Below, in pieces: positions 17,257 through 25,976 of a stretch of DNA of 64,000 nucleotides. Both the position numbers and the translations under genes were made by a program. Positions within the stretch are counted from its first letter, which is position 1. Each line of letters opens with the position of its first letter. The notes below the pieces were generated by a model, which worked only from the letters and a program-made list of their open reading frames with translations, was not told where the DNA came from and did no database searches. This stretch comes from Polycyclovorans sp964425915 (GTDB lineage Bacteria; Pseudomonadota; Gammaproteobacteria; Nevskiales; Nevskiaceae): positions 1-64,000 of the forward strand of contig CAYROO010000006.1 of NCBI GenBank assembly GCA_964425915.1, in the 5' to 3' direction.

Positions 17257-17262
17257 ACACTG

Positions 17263-17292
17263 ACTATAAGATAAGGTGCCAAGGCCCGACAA
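17263..17292 (-). promoter_or_regulatory. Promoter of the DUF1249 gene, transcript possibly leaderless
   Basis: Minus-strand TTGTCG (17287-17292) and TATAGT (17263-17268) are 18 bp apart. The expected start point, about 7 bp beyond the -10, coincides with the A of the ATG at 17256. Confidence 0.5.
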
Positions 17293-17302
17293 CGAAAGCG
17301 AT

Positions 17303-18928
17303 ATGCCCGTACAGGAAATCTCAACAACCCCGTTTCCCGACCAAAAGCCCGGGACGGCGGGGTTGCGCAAGCAGGTACGGGTGTTTCAACAGCCTCGTTA
17401 TCTCGAAAACTTCCTTCAATCCGTCTTTGACTGTGTTCCGGCGCTAAAAGGTTCCGTGCTCGTCATTGGCGGCGACGGCCGCTTCCACAACCGCGAGGCC
17501 ATCGCCACCGCCATCTGTATGGCGGCAGCCAACGGGATTTCAAGAATCGTGGTGGGTCAGGGCGGCCTGTTGTCCACCCCAGCCGCCTCACACCTGATCC
17601 GCCAGCGTCAGGCCGCTGGCGGCCTGGTGCTGACCGCCAGCCACAACCCCGCCGGCCCGGAAGGTGACTTCGGCCTCAAGTTCAACATTGCGGGTGGCGG
17701 TCAGGCCGGCGAAGCCCTGACCGACCGGATCTTCGCAGAAAGCCTCAAGATATCCAGGTATCTAATTGATCCTTCGGCAAAAGCGGACATTGACCGTCGC
17801 GGTGAGTATCCCTTCGACGGCGGCGTGGTAGAGGTGGTCGATGGCCTCGACGATTACGCGAAGTTAATGGAGCAGCTATTTGATTTTGATCAAATAGCGG
17901 ACTGGTTCAAGGGGGGCCATCGGATTCGCTATGACGCCCTGCACGCGGTGACCGGCCCCTATGCCCGACGCATTCTGGTGGACATGCTGGGCGCCCCAGC
18001 CGCCGACATCGTCAACGCGGTGCCCCTGGCGGATTTTGGCGGCGGCCACCCTGACCCCAACCTGATCTACGCCGAGGACCTGGTGCGCCACATGATGGCC
18101 GCCGACGCGCCCGACCTCGGTGCCGCCAGCGACGGCGATGGCGATCGCAATATGATTCTTGGCCCCGGGCAGTTCATCTCGCCTGGTGATTCCCTGGCCA
18201 TGCTGGCGGCCCATCTGCAGCACTGTCGCGGTTACCGTCAGGGCTTACGCGGTATCGCCCGCTCGATGCCGACCTGCCGTGCCGCCGACCACGTGGCCCA
18301 GGCACTCAACATCCCACTGCACGAGACGCCGACCGGCTGGAAATTCTTCTGCAACCTGCTGGATGACGGTCAGATCACCCTCTGTGGCGAGGAGAGCTTC
18401 GGCACCGGCTCTGATCACGTGCGCGAGAAAGATGGTTTGTGGGCGGTGCTGGCTTGGCTCAACGTTCTGGCGGCCACCGGTCGCTCGCTGCCGCAGCTGG
18501 CGCAAGCCCATTGGGCACGATTTGGCCGCCACTATTTTGCGCGCCACGATTACGAGAACCTTTCCGCCGATGCTGCCGATGCGGTGATGACGGGACTGGC
18601 TGCCGCCTTACCGTCGATCGCAGGAAGCGCCTTCGACGGGCTCACCGTGACCATCGCTGACAGTTTCGCCTATCGTGACCCGGTCGATGGCAGCGAGGCC
18701 CGCAACCAGGGGCTCCGGATCGTGTTCGGGGATACCGCGCGCATCATCCTGCGCAAGAGCGGCACCGGCACCCAGGGCGCCACCCTGCGGCTGTATCTGG
18801 AACATTGGCGACAGGACGCACTGGACCTCGACCCCAACCAGGCCTTGGCCCCGCTGGCGACCCTGGCGGAGCGGTTGACGCAGATCTCCGCATTGACCGG
18901 CCGCAGCACCCCCGACCTGGTGACCTGA
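17303..18928 (+). CDS. pgm: Phosphoglucomutase, alpha-D-glucose-specific
   Basis: The enzyme interconverts glucose-1-phosphate and glucose-6-phosphate, linking glycogen and cell-surface sugar synthesis to glycolysis. From ATG 17303 it is 541 aa, the usual size for the eukaryote-like bacterial Pgm. The active-site loop is TASHNPAGPEGDFGLKFN, the metal loop is SDGDGDRNM, and the sugar-binding segment is CGEESFGTGSDH. The phosphate-binding end carries RKSGTGTQGATLRLY. An in-frame GTG at 17276 would add nine residues; the ATG has GAAAG at suitable distance. It is followed after 4 bp by an exported hydrolase, so the two may share a transcript. Confidence 0.96.
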   Translation: MPVQEISTTPFPDQKPGTAGLRKQVRVFQQPRYLENFLQSVFDCVPALKGSVLVIGGDGRFHNREAIATAICMAAANGISRIVVGQGGLLSTPAASHLIRQRQAAGGLVLTASHNPAGPEGDFGLKFNIAGGGQAGEALTDRIFAESLKISRYLIDPSAKADIDRRGEYPFDGGVVEVVDGLDDYAKLMEQLFDFDQIADWFKGGHRIRYDALHAVTGPYARRILVDMLGAPAADIVNAVPLADFGGGHPDPNLIYAEDLVRHMMAADAPDLGAASDGDGDRNMILGPGQFISPGDSLAMLAAHLQHCRGYRQGLRGIARSMPTCRAADHVAQALNIPLHETPTGWKFFCNLLDDGQITLCGEESFGTGSDHVREKDGLWAVLAWLNVLAATGRSLPQLAQAHWARFGRHYFARHDYENLSADAADAVMTGLAAALPSIAGSAFDGLTVTIADSFAYRDPVDGSEARNQGLRIVFGDTARIILRKSGTGTQGATLRLYLEHWRQDALDLDPNQALAPLATLAERLTQISALTGRSTPDLVT

Positions 18929-18932
18929 GACC

Positions 18933-19868
18933 ATGCGCGTCGGCTTGATGCTGTTGGCTTTGCTTGCCTCCGTCGGCGGCTGGGCCTGGTGGCAAAACCC
19001 CGAGCGCGTGGCCCTGAATGCACAGACGCGGGCGCAGGCGCCGATGTCCTTCGTGCAATTGTCCGACGGCATCACCGCTTTTCGCCTGGAGGGGCGCGAA
19101 CGCGGCCCCCTGGTGGTCATGGTGCACGGCTACTCCTATCCGAGCAGCCTGTGGTCCGGCACTGCGGCCGCCCTGCAGGCGGCCGGATTTCGCACGCTGC
19201 GTTACGACCTCTATGGTCGCGGCTGGTCGGACCGTCCGCCGGGACGATATGACCTCGAGCGTTTCACCCGCCAACTCGCCGAGCTGCTCTCCACGCTGGC
19301 GCCCGATCAGCCTGTGCAGCTGGTGGGCCTTTCAATGGGCGGCTTGATCGCAGCCGCTTACGCCGAAGCCCACCCGGAGCAGGTTGCGAGGCTGGTGCTG
19401 ATGGCGCCGTACAACAGCGCGCGCGAGATCGGACCGCTGCGCTGGCCCTTGGTGGGCGAAGTGCTGGCACACACGCTCTACTTTCCTGCTCAGCTACGCC
19501 TGCAGGACCGCAGCTTTCACGACACCACGCTCGCCGCGGCTTACCGTCCTGGCTTTACCGAGCAACGGGTCTACGAGGGTTACCGTCGCGCCCTGCTGTC
19601 GACGCTGCGCAACCTAATCCCCCGCGATCCACGACCACACTACGCGGCACTCGGCCAACAGGACTTGCCGACCTTGCTGCTCTGGGGCCGTCACGACACG
19701 GTGGTGCCCGCTTCGGAAGCCGCGACCGTGCTGCCCCTGTTGGGCGCTCGCGCCCAACTGCAGTGGATTGAGAATGCCGGCCACCTGCCACAACTGGAGC
19801 AACCGGGCCCCACGCATGAGGCGTTGTTGCGCTTCCTGCGCCCCGCCCTGCTGGCCACGCCGGACTGA
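18933..19868 (+). CDS. Exported or membrane-anchored alpha/beta-fold hydrolase
   Basis: The 311-aa protein starts with a hydrophobic N terminus (LMLLALLASVGGWAWW) that acts as signal or anchor. The alpha/beta-hydrolase fold is clear: oxyanion segment VVMVHGYSYPSSLW, nucleophile elbow GLSMGG, acid in LLWGRHDTVVPA and catalytic His in ENAGHLPQLEQP. The substrate cannot be read; esters or lipid-like molecules are typical of this group. It begins 4 bp after pgm, a spacing that suggests co-transcription without implying a shared pathway. It is convergent with ppsR 6 bp downstream. Confidence 0.85.
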   Translation: MRVGLMLLALLASVGGWAWWQNPERVALNAQTRAQAPMSFVQLSDGITAFRLEGRERGPLVVMVHGYSYPSSLWSGTAAALQAAGFRTLRYDLYGRGWSDRPPGRYDLERFTRQLAELLSTLAPDQPVQLVGLSMGGLIAAAYAEAHPEQVARLVLMAPYNSAREIGPLRWPLVGEVLAHTLYFPAQLRLQDRSFHDTTLAAAYRPGFTEQRVYEGYRRALLSTLRNLIPRDPRPHYAALGQQDLPTLLLWGRHDTVVPASEAATVLPLLGARAQLQWIENAGHLPQLEQPGPTHEALLRFLRPALLATPD

Positions 19869-19874
19869 GCCTCA

Positions 19875-20699
19875 TCAGAACGTGGTCTTGCGCAGCCCCT
19901 TTTCCTGCATGATCACCGTCGCCATCTCCTCAATCGACATGTTGGCGGAGTTGACGAAGGGAATCCGATGACGGCGGTACAGCTGTTCGGCCTGGCGGAG
20001 TTCAAAGGCGCATTGCGCCAGAGAGGCGTACTTGGAGCCTGGCCTGCGCTCGGTACGGACCTGCATCAACCTTTCCGGGTCGGAGGTCAGCCCGAACAGC
20101 CTGGGGATGCAGTCCCGCAGTGACTCTGGCAGTCGGCCTTGAGCCAGGTCTTCCTCGATTAACGGGAAATTGGTCGCAAACACGCCGTGTTGCAGGGCCA
20201 GGTAGAGGCTGGTTGGCGTCTTGCCGCAGCGCGATGGCGCGATCAGGATCAACTCGGCCCGTGCGAGGTCACGCACAGACTGACCATCGTCATGCTCCAT
20301 GGCGTAATTCATCGCCGCGATACGGGCGTTGTAGCGCAGGCTGTCGGCAACCCCGTGCGCCCGCCCTTGCGCATGGCTGGATTTCAACGCCAGCTCGGAC
20401 TCGAGCAGCGGAATGAAGTGATCGAACAGGTCGATGAACACCGCCTCGGCCTGCCGCAACACCATCCGCACACTGTCGTTGACGGTGGTGCTGAACAGGA
20501 TTGGCCGCACCCCCTGCCGCTGCGCCAGATGGTTGATGTACTCGACCGTGGTCCGCGCACGCGCCTCGCTGGTAATGAACGGCAGCGTGGTCTTGTGGAA
20601 GGTGGCCCCCTCAAACTGGGTGAGCAAGGTGTTTCCCAAGGTTTCGGCAGTAATGCCGGTGCCATCGGAGAGAAAAAAGACCGGTCGCGGCGTTGTCAT
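19875..20699 (-). CDS. ppsR: PEP synthase regulatory protein (bifunctional kinase/pyrophosphorylase)
   Basis: PpsR inactivates PEP synthase by ADP-dependent phosphorylation of a threonine and reactivates it by phosphate-dependent removal. The 274-aa protein from ATG 20699 (preceded by AGGGGG) opens RPVFFLSDGTGITAETLG and carries the P-loop-like IAPSRCGKTPTSLYLA. It also has the conserved RLMQVRTERRPGSKYASL and ends NSANMSIEEMATVIM. It is divergent from ppsA, its target, with a 107-bp shared control region, the normal arrangement for this pair. Confidence 0.96.
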   Translation of the reverse strand: MTTPRPVFFLSDGTGITAETLGNTLLTQFEGATFHKTTLPFITSEARARTTVEYINHLAQRQGVRPILFSTTVNDSVRMVLRQAEAVFIDLFDHFIPLLESELALKSSHAQGRAHGVADSLRYNARIAAMNYAMEHDDGQSVRDLARAELILIAPSRCGKTPTSLYLALQHGVFATNFPLIEEDLAQGRLPESLRDCIPRLFGLTSDPERLMQVRTERRPGSKYASLAQCAFELRQAEQLYRRHRIPFVNSANMSIEEMATVIMQEKGLRKTTF

Positions 20700-20747
20700 G
20701 GAGCCCCCTGTGATACGGCCTGCAGTGTGCGCCATCGCGGCGCCATG

Positions 20748-20776
20748 TTGCAGTGCACGGCGTGCATTTCGATAAT
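20748..20776 (+). promoter_or_regulatory. Candidate promoter of ppsA
   Basis: TTGCAG (20748-20753) and GATAAT (20771-20776) are 17 bp apart, 30 bp upstream of the ppsA ATG. The intergenic region also holds two TGCAGTG words (20721 and 20749). No clear Cra-type operator is seen. Confidence 0.5.
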
Positions 20777-20806
20777 CCCCCTCCCTCTCCCGCACAGAAT
20801 CCCGCA

Positions 20807-23185
20807 ATGAGCTCCCAGCCGCACGTCCTGTGGTACTCCGCGCTCGGCATGCATGACGTCGAGACCGTCGGCGGCAAAAACGCCAGCCTTGGCGAAATGA
20901 TCAGCCAGCTGGCCGAGGCCGGCGTGAAGGTGCCCAACGGCTTTGCCACCACCGCTGCCGCCTATCGCGAGTTTCTGGCCCACGAGGGCCTCGACGCCAA
21001 GATCAAGGGACAACTCGATGGCCTCGACGTTGACGATGTCGAGCGCCTGGCCAGCGTCGGCCGGCAGATTCGCGACGCGGTGATGCAGGCGCCATTCCCG
21101 TCGCAGCTGGAGACCGAGATCCGTGCCGCCTACGAGGCCCTGGTGGCCGAATCCGGCAAGGCGATCTCGGTCGCGGTTCGCTCCTCGGCCACTGCAGAGG
21201 ATCTCCCGGATGCCAGCTTCGCCGGCCAACAGGAGACCTTTCTCAACGTCGACGGCATCGAGAATGTGCTGAAGGCCATCAAGGAAGTGTTCGCCAGCCT
21301 GTTCAATGACCGCGCCATTGCCTATCGCGTGCATCACGGCTTCGAACACGCAGTGGTCGCACTGTCCGCGGGTGTCCAGCGCATGGTGCGCTCCGATCGC
21401 GGAAGCTCGGGTGTCATGTTCACCATGGATACCGAGTCTGGCTTTCGAGACGCCGTGTTCATCACCGCGAGCTATGGATTGGGTGAGGCGGTGGTTCAGG
21501 GCGCCGTCAACCCGGACGAGTTCTACGTCTACAAGCCCGCCCTGCGGGCAAACCGCCCGGCCATCCTCAAGCGCGGCCTGGGCGAAAAGGCCAAGCAGAT
21601 GGTCTACTCCCAGGACCGCACCCTGGGTCGCACCGTGATGTTCGAGCCGGTGTCGACCGAGCGTCGCGCCCGATTCTCGCTCAACGATGCCGATGTCGAG
21701 GCCCTGGCGCGACAGGCGCTGATCATCGAAGACCACTACGGCCGACCGATGGACATCGAATGGGGCAAGGACGGCGTCGACGGCCAGCTCTACATCCTTC
21801 AGGCGCGGCCGGAAACCGTGCAGAGCCGCGCCAACGCGAACGTGCTCAGACGCTACAAGCTGAAGGGCTCCGGCCGCCGCCTCACCGAGGGCCGCGCCAT
21901 TGGACAGAAAATCGGCGCCGGGCCGGTGCGCGTGCTCAACAGCATCACCCAGATGAACCGCGTGCAGAAGGGGGACGTGCTGGTCACCGACATGACCGAT
22001 CCGGACTGGGAGCCAATCATGAAGCGCGCCAGCGCCATCGTCACCAACCGTGGCGGGCGCACCTGTCATGCCGCGATCATCGCGCGCGAGCTTGGCATCC
22101 CGGCGGTGGTTGGCTGCGGCAACGCCACCGACGTCCTCCGGGATGGTCAGTCTGTGACCGTATCCTGCGCCGAAGGTGACACCGGCATCATTTATGACGG
22201 CAACATCGATTTCGCCGTTGACGAGGTGGCGCTCGATCAGATGCCGGAAATTCCGGTGAAGATCATGATGAACGTCGGCACCCCCGAACAGGCGTTCGAT
22301 TTCGCCAGCCTGCCCCATCGCGGCGTCGGGCTGGCGCGGCTGGAGTTCATCATCAACCGCCAGATCGGGATTCACCCGCAGGCCCTGCTGGCGCTCGACG
22401 AACAGCCTCCCGAGGTGCGTCGCATCATTGACTCCATGATTGCCGCCTACGACAGCCCGCGCGACTATTTCGTGAAGCGCTTGGCAGAGGGGGTCGCCAC
22501 CATCGCCGCCGCGTTCGCGCCGGAGCCGGTGATCGTGCGCATGAGTGATTTCAAGTCCAACGAGTACGCCAACCTGGTGGCCGGCACCCGATACGAACCG
22601 CACGAGGAGAATCCGATGCTGGGGTTCCGCGGTGCGTCGCGGTACATCGCCCCGGACTTCCGCCCCTGCTTCGACATGGAGTGCGAGGCACTGCGCCATG
22701 TCCGCGATGAAATGGGGCTGACCAATGTGAAGATCATGATCCCGTTCGTACGGACGCTGGAGGAAGCGCGCCGGGTCAATGAAATCCTGGCCGAGAACGG
22801 GCTCAAGCGCGGCGACAATGGGCTGCAGGTGATCATGATGTGCGAGCTGCCGTCGAACGCGGTGCTGGCCGAGCAGTTCCTGGAGCACTTTGACGGCTTC
22901 TCGATCGGCTCCAACGACATGACCCAGCTGACCCTGGGGCTGGATCGCGACTCCGGTCTGATTGCGCATCTCTTCGACGAGCGCGATCCAGCCGTCAAAC
23001 AGATGCTGCACCTGGCCATCTCGGCCTGTCGCGCCAAGGGCAAGTACGTTGGCATCTGCGGCCAGGGCCCCAGCGATCATCCGGACCTGGCGCGATGGCT
23101 GCTCGACGAGGGCATCGAGTCGATTTCGCTCAACCCGGACACGGTGGTGGAGACCTGGCTTTTCCTGGCCGGACAGACGCGCTGA
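20807..23185 (+). CDS. ppsA: Phosphoenolpyruvate synthase
   Basis: PpsA makes phosphoenolpyruvate from pyruvate and ATP, giving AMP and phosphate, for gluconeogenesis. The ATG at 20807 gives 792 aa, the family length. The N-terminal ATP-binding domain has VGGKNASLGEM and AVRSSATAEDLPDASFAGQQ. The central phosphohistidine domain has GGRTCHAAIIARELGIP with the catalytic His, preceded by the threonine region targeted by PpsR. The C-terminal PEP/pyruvate domain ends with the CGQGPSDHPD motif holding the catalytic Cys. The long open frame on the opposite strand is a codon-bias shadow. Confidence 0.98.
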   Translation: MSSQPHVLWYSALGMHDVETVGGKNASLGEMISQLAEAGVKVPNGFATTAAAYREFLAHEGLDAKIKGQLDGLDVDDVERLASVGRQIRDAVMQAPFPSQLETEIRAAYEALVAESGKAISVAVRSSATAEDLPDASFAGQQETFLNVDGIENVLKAIKEVFASLFNDRAIAYRVHHGFEHAVVALSAGVQRMVRSDRGSSGVMFTMDTESGFRDAVFITASYGLGEAVVQGAVNPDEFYVYKPALRANRPAILKRGLGEKAKQMVYSQDRTLGRTVMFEPVSTERRARFSLNDADVEALARQALIIEDHYGRPMDIEWGKDGVDGQLYILQARPETVQSRANANVLRRYKLKGSGRRLTEGRAIGQKIGAGPVRVLNSITQMNRVQKGDVLVTDMTDPDWEPIMKRASAIVTNRGGRTCHAAIIARELGIPAVVGCGNATDVLRDGQSVTVSCAEGDTGIIYDGNIDFAVDEVALDQMPEIPVKIMMNVGTPEQAFDFASLPHRGVGLARLEFIINRQIGIHPQALLALDEQPPEVRRIIDSMIAAYDSPRDYFVKRLAEGVATIAAAFAPEPVIVRMSDFKSNEYANLVAGTRYEPHEENPMLGFRGASRYIAPDFRPCFDMECEALRHVRDEMGLTNVKIMIPFVRTLEEARRVNEILAENGLKRGDNGLQVIMMCELPSNAVLAEQFLEHFDGFSIGSNDMTQLTLGLDRDSGLIAHLFDERDPAVKQMLHLAISACRAKGKYVGICGQGPSDHPDLARWLLDEGIESISLNPDTVVETWLFLAGQTR

Positions 23186-23213
23186 GCACTGCGATTTTTT
23201 TTGTCGCAAGGTA

Positions 23214-23243
23214 TTCACAAACCGAAAAGGAACCCCGTATAAT
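23214..23243 (+). promoter_or_regulatory. Promoter of the tRNA-Ala/tRNA-Glu operon
   Basis: TTCACA (23214-23219) and a consensus TATAAT (23238-23243) are 18 bp apart. The discriminator after the -10 is GC-rich (CGCGC), typical of stable-RNA promoters under stringent control. Just upstream is a T8 run (23195-23202) after ppsA with only a weak stem. Confidence 0.8.
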
Positions 23244-23259
23244 CGCGCTCCCTTGATGA

Positions 23260-23335
<76 letters not shown>

Positions 23336-23356
23336 TCTCTTTAGGAAGATTGCCTC

Positions 23357-23432
23357 GTTCCCATCGTCTAGAGGCCTAGGACACGTCCCTTTCACGGATG
23401 TAACCGGGGTTCGAATCCCCGTGGGAACGCCA
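23357..23432 (+). tRNA. tRNA-Glu (TTC)
   Basis: This 76-nt cloverleaf includes an encoded CCA. Acceptor strands are GTTCCCA/TGGGAAC with discriminator G. The anticodon loop CTTTCAC gives TTC. A GAAA-tetraloop hairpin (23441-23456) and a terminator (23465-23486) follow directly. Confidence 0.97.
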
Positions 23433-23464
23433 TCTTCCTCTGCCGGGAAACCGGCACGCGAAGG

Positions 23465-23486
23465 CCCGCCGCTCGGCGGGTTTTTT
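23465..23486 (+). terminator. Rho-independent terminator of the tRNA operon
   Basis: A GC stem CCCGCC/GGCGGG (23465-23470 and 23475-23480) with loop GCTC is followed by six T. It lies 33 bp after tRNA-Glu. Confidence 0.88.
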
Positions 23487-23527
23487 CGTTTTGCGGCCCC
23501 TGCGCCGATGCCCCATTCCGGCTAGCA

Positions 23528-23542
23528 TGTCGCGATACGACA
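23528..23542 (+). promoter_or_regulatory. Palindrome upstream of the TetR gene, candidate operator
   Basis: TGTCG and CGACA are separated by 5 bp, 13 bp before the tetR-type start. TetR regulators commonly bind such palindromes in their own promoters. The arms are short, so the call is tentative. Confidence 0.35.
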
Positions 23543-23554
23543 CGATCCAACGGC

Positions 23555-24202
23555 ATGCCCAGAAAACCTGCTCGAGAACAAGGCAACACGCTGTCCATCA
23601 TCCAGGAACAGGCATTTCGTCTGTTTGGGCGCTACGGCTACGAAGGCGTGTCGATCGGCGACATTGCCCAGCACGCACGCCTGTCCAAGGGCGCGCTCTA
23701 CTGGCACTTTCCGGGCAAGGACGCACTGTTTCTCAGCTGCCTTCAACGGGTCCACGATCTCTTCAATCGGCACATCTTCGATCCGATGGCGCGCGAGGCA
23801 CGGCCCGGACTGGGCATCCTCAAACTGTTCGAAGGACTCGAAGACCTGCTCAAGGACACGCGCATTCAGGAGGGTATTGCCGGCTACTGGCTGCTGCCCT
23901 CCAGTCCGGAGTCTGGTGCCATCCATGCTGCACAGCGCGCATTCGAGGCGGCGGCGGTGGACACCGTTCGACAAACCCTGTTGCGCGGACAGCAGGCTGG
24001 CGTGATCTCGCTGGGCACCGAGATCGACGACATGAGCCGGGCCATCATCTCGCTGGTCGAGGCCATCATCCTGCCGATGCGGCACCAGGATGCCGACGAA
24101 GTGCACCGTACGCTGGGTGTTCTGGTGCGCACGCTGTTCCGCGCCTACGCCGACCCGGCGGCAATGGCACTGCTGGACCGCTTCGCGCGGCCGCCGGCCT
24201 GA
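23555..24202 (+). CDS. TetR family transcriptional regulator
   Basis: The 215-aa protein has the standard TetR N-terminal helix-turn-helix: IIQEQAFRLFGRYGYEGVS, IGDIAQHARLSKGALYWHF and GKDALFLSCL, residues 15-60. The variable C-terminal domain is mostly helical and would bind an unknown ligand. The gene directly precedes an RND-type adaptor gene 70 bp downstream, the usual setting for a local repressor of an efflux system. A small palindrome at 23528-23542 could be its operator. No DNA-binding residue is obviously missing. Confidence 0.93.
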   Translation: MPRKPAREQGNTLSIIQEQAFRLFGRYGYEGVSIGDIAQHARLSKGALYWHFPGKDALFLSCLQRVHDLFNRHIFDPMAREARPGLGILKLFEGLEDLLKDTRIQEGIAGYWLLPSSPESGAIHAAQRAFEAAAVDTVRQTLLRGQQAGVISLGTEIDDMSRAIISLVEAIILPMRHQDADEVHRTLGVLVRTLFRAYADPAAMALLDRFARPPA

Positions 24203-24272
24203 AGTACACCCTGTGTCCGAACCAAGGCGCAAAGCCGTGGTCCATCCTGCTCTCCCGAAGCCGGCCCAGCCC

Positions 24273-25304
24273 ATGAACCACCACTCCGCGCTGATTCTGG
24301 CGCTGGCGCTGCTGAGCGCCTGTCAGGCCGACCGCCCCCCCAGCCCGGCCGCAGCTGCGACGCCGCCAGCCGTGACGGTAGAAACGGCCCGGGTGACCGA
24401 ACGCGCACTCACAGAGACGATACGGGCGGTCGGGACCCTGCAGTCGCTGGAGTCCACCACCATCACCTCCGAACTGAGCGGCCGTATCGCGGAGGTCCAT
24501 TTCGCCGAGGGCGATGCGCTTTCTGCCGGCGCCCTGCTGTTCCGCCTGGACGACCAGATCGACCGCGCCGAACTGGCACAGGCCGAGGCCAGCCTGCGCC
24601 TTGCCGAACGCAATCACCTGCGCGCCCAGGAACTCGCGCAACGTCGCCTGGTGTCGCCCGCCGAGGTGGATCAGACCGAAGCCGCCCTTGCGGTCGCCAA
24701 GGCGGCATCTGACCTGATGAAAGCGCGGGTCGCCAAGCATCGCATCACAGCGCCCTTCAATGGCGTTGCGGGACTGCGCCAAGTGAGCCCCGGCGCCTAC
24801 GTCAATCCGGGCGAACCGCTGGTGCAGTTTGAAGCGCTGGATCCGATGCGGGTGGAGTTCCGGGTGCCCGAGACCGTACTCGGTGATTTGCGCATCGGCC
24901 AGACCGTGGCCGTACACCTGGATGCGTTTCCGGGGGCGTCGTTCCCGGCCACGGTCCAGGCGCTGGCCGCCAGGATCAGCGAATCCTCGCGCTCTGTCGC
25001 AGTGCGTGCGCGCATCGACCAGCCGGACCCGCGCCTGCGGCCCGGGCTGTTCGCCCGTGTGGAACTGGACCTCGCGACCCGTGAGGGCGCCCTGTTGGTC
25101 CCCGAGGCGGCCGTCTTTCCGCGCGGCGAAAGCGCGCGCGTGTTCCGCGTCATCGACGGTCGTGCCGCCGAGACCGAGATCCAACTGGGGCAACGTATGC
25201 CCGGCATGGTGGAAGTCACCGCCGGACTGCAAGCGGACGATGTGGTCATCGTGTCGGGCTTGCAAAGGCTGTCCGATGGCAGCACGGTGCAGCGTAATCG
25301 CTGA
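24273..25304 (+). CDS. Periplasmic adaptor (membrane-fusion) lipoprotein of RND efflux type, without a pump gene
   Basis: The ATG at 24273 gives 343 aa with a lipoprotein signal ending LLSAC (Cys17), so the mature protein is tethered to the inner membrane. The adaptor architecture is clear: lipoyl-like half motifs SGRIAEVHFAEGDALSAGALLF and ITAPFNGVAGLRQVSPGAYV around a helical hairpin (about 85-145). A beta-barrel domain and a membrane-proximal domain follow, the latter ending in VVIVSGLQRLSDG. Such adaptors link an inner-membrane RND pump to TolC. Here no pump or outer-membrane channel gene follows; the next gene encodes a glycine-zipper protein. It must use a partner encoded elsewhere or be a remnant. 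Confidence 0.9.
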   Translation: MNHHSALILALALLSACQADRPPSPAAAATPPAVTVETARVTERALTETIRAVGTLQSLESTTITSELSGRIAEVHFAEGDALSAGALLFRLDDQIDRAELAQAEASLRLAERNHLRAQELAQRRLVSPAEVDQTEAALAVAKAASDLMKARVAKHRITAPFNGVAGLRQVSPGAYVNPGEPLVQFEALDPMRVEFRVPETVLGDLRIGQTVAVHLDAFPGASFPATVQALAARISESSRSVAVRARIDQPDPRLRPGLFARVELDLATREGALLVPEAAVFPRGESARVFRVIDGRAAETEIQLGQRMPGMVEVTAGLQADDVVIVSGLQRLSDGSTVQRNR

Positions 25305-25386
25305 GCGCTGAAACGAGTCAGCCACAATTCAGCATCGGCCGATAGGCTCCTAACATCGCCCGCCCGGGCCTTGACTGGAGTCCGAC

Positions 25387-25950
25387 ATGCACTACCCCCT
25401 TCTGTTCGCCGGTCTTGGACTGGCGCTGTCCTCGACGGCCTATGCCGATGGGCGCTGGGACGCGCCCGCGTACGGCTACCAGGGCGCTCCGGAATACGCC
25501 CAGGTGGTCGAGACACGGCCGGTGTACACCGCCATCCAGGTCTCACAGCCGCGCCAGGAATGCTGGCAGGAGCCGGTGGCCTACGCACCGCGGAACAACA
25601 ACAACTACTGGTTTACCGATGGCGTGGCGGGTTCGGTAGTGGGCGCCATCGCCGGCGGCGTTGCGGGTCATCAGTTTGGCAAGGGCCGCGGTAAGGATGC
25701 GGCCACCGCACTCGGCGCCATCATCGGCGCCGGCGTTGGCCAACGTGTCGTCAACAGCCGGGCCCCCACCGTCAACAGCGGTAGCTACCAGACCCGCTGT
25801 CAGTCGGTGCCCAGCCACTACACCCAACAGCGAATCGACGGCTATGACGTCACCTATCGCTACCAGGGTCGCCTCTACACCACCCGCATGCCCTACGACC
25901 CGGGCGCGCGCCTGCCGGTCAACGTCCATGTAGAGCCGGTGCGGTACTGA
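25387..25950 (+). CDS. Glycine-zipper 2TM-domain outer-membrane protein
   Basis: The 187-aa protein has a signal peptide (cleavage after STAYA) and a tyrosine-rich N-terminal region. A glycine-zipper segment follows (residues about 78-120, for example GSVVGAIAGGVAG and LGAIIGAGVGQRVV), as in the Rickettsia 17-kDa antigen and SlyB-like proteins. Two cysteines (in RQECWQE and TRCQSV) flank the zipper and may form a disulfide. The C-terminal part has a YDVTYRYQGRLYTTRM strand motif common in this group. Such proteins sit in the outer membrane and affect envelope integrity; the exact role is unknown. It precedes a PhoP/PhoQ-like pair, which could control it. Confidence 0.8.
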   Translation: MHYPLLFAGLGLALSSTAYADGRWDAPAYGYQGAPEYAQVVETRPVYTAIQVSQPRQECWQEPVAYAPRNNNNYWFTDGVAGSVVGAIAGGVAGHQFGKGRGKDAATALGAIIGAGVGQRVVNSRAPTVNSGSYQTRCQSVPSHYTQQRIDGYDVTYRYQGRLYTTRMPYDPGARLPVNVHVEPVRY

Positions 25951-25976
25951 GCGCGCATCGTTACACTGCCCCGACA

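Noticed and set aside
23190..23208. T8 run after ppsA as a terminator
   Set aside because: The only hairpin has a 5-bp stem with the T-run in the loop, not after it; termination remains possible but unsupported.
20696..23218. 840-codon open frame on the minus strand opposite ppsA
   Set aside because: It is a shadow of the GC-rich ppsA codon pattern; the plus strand encodes a complete PEP synthase and the minus product has no recognisable domain.
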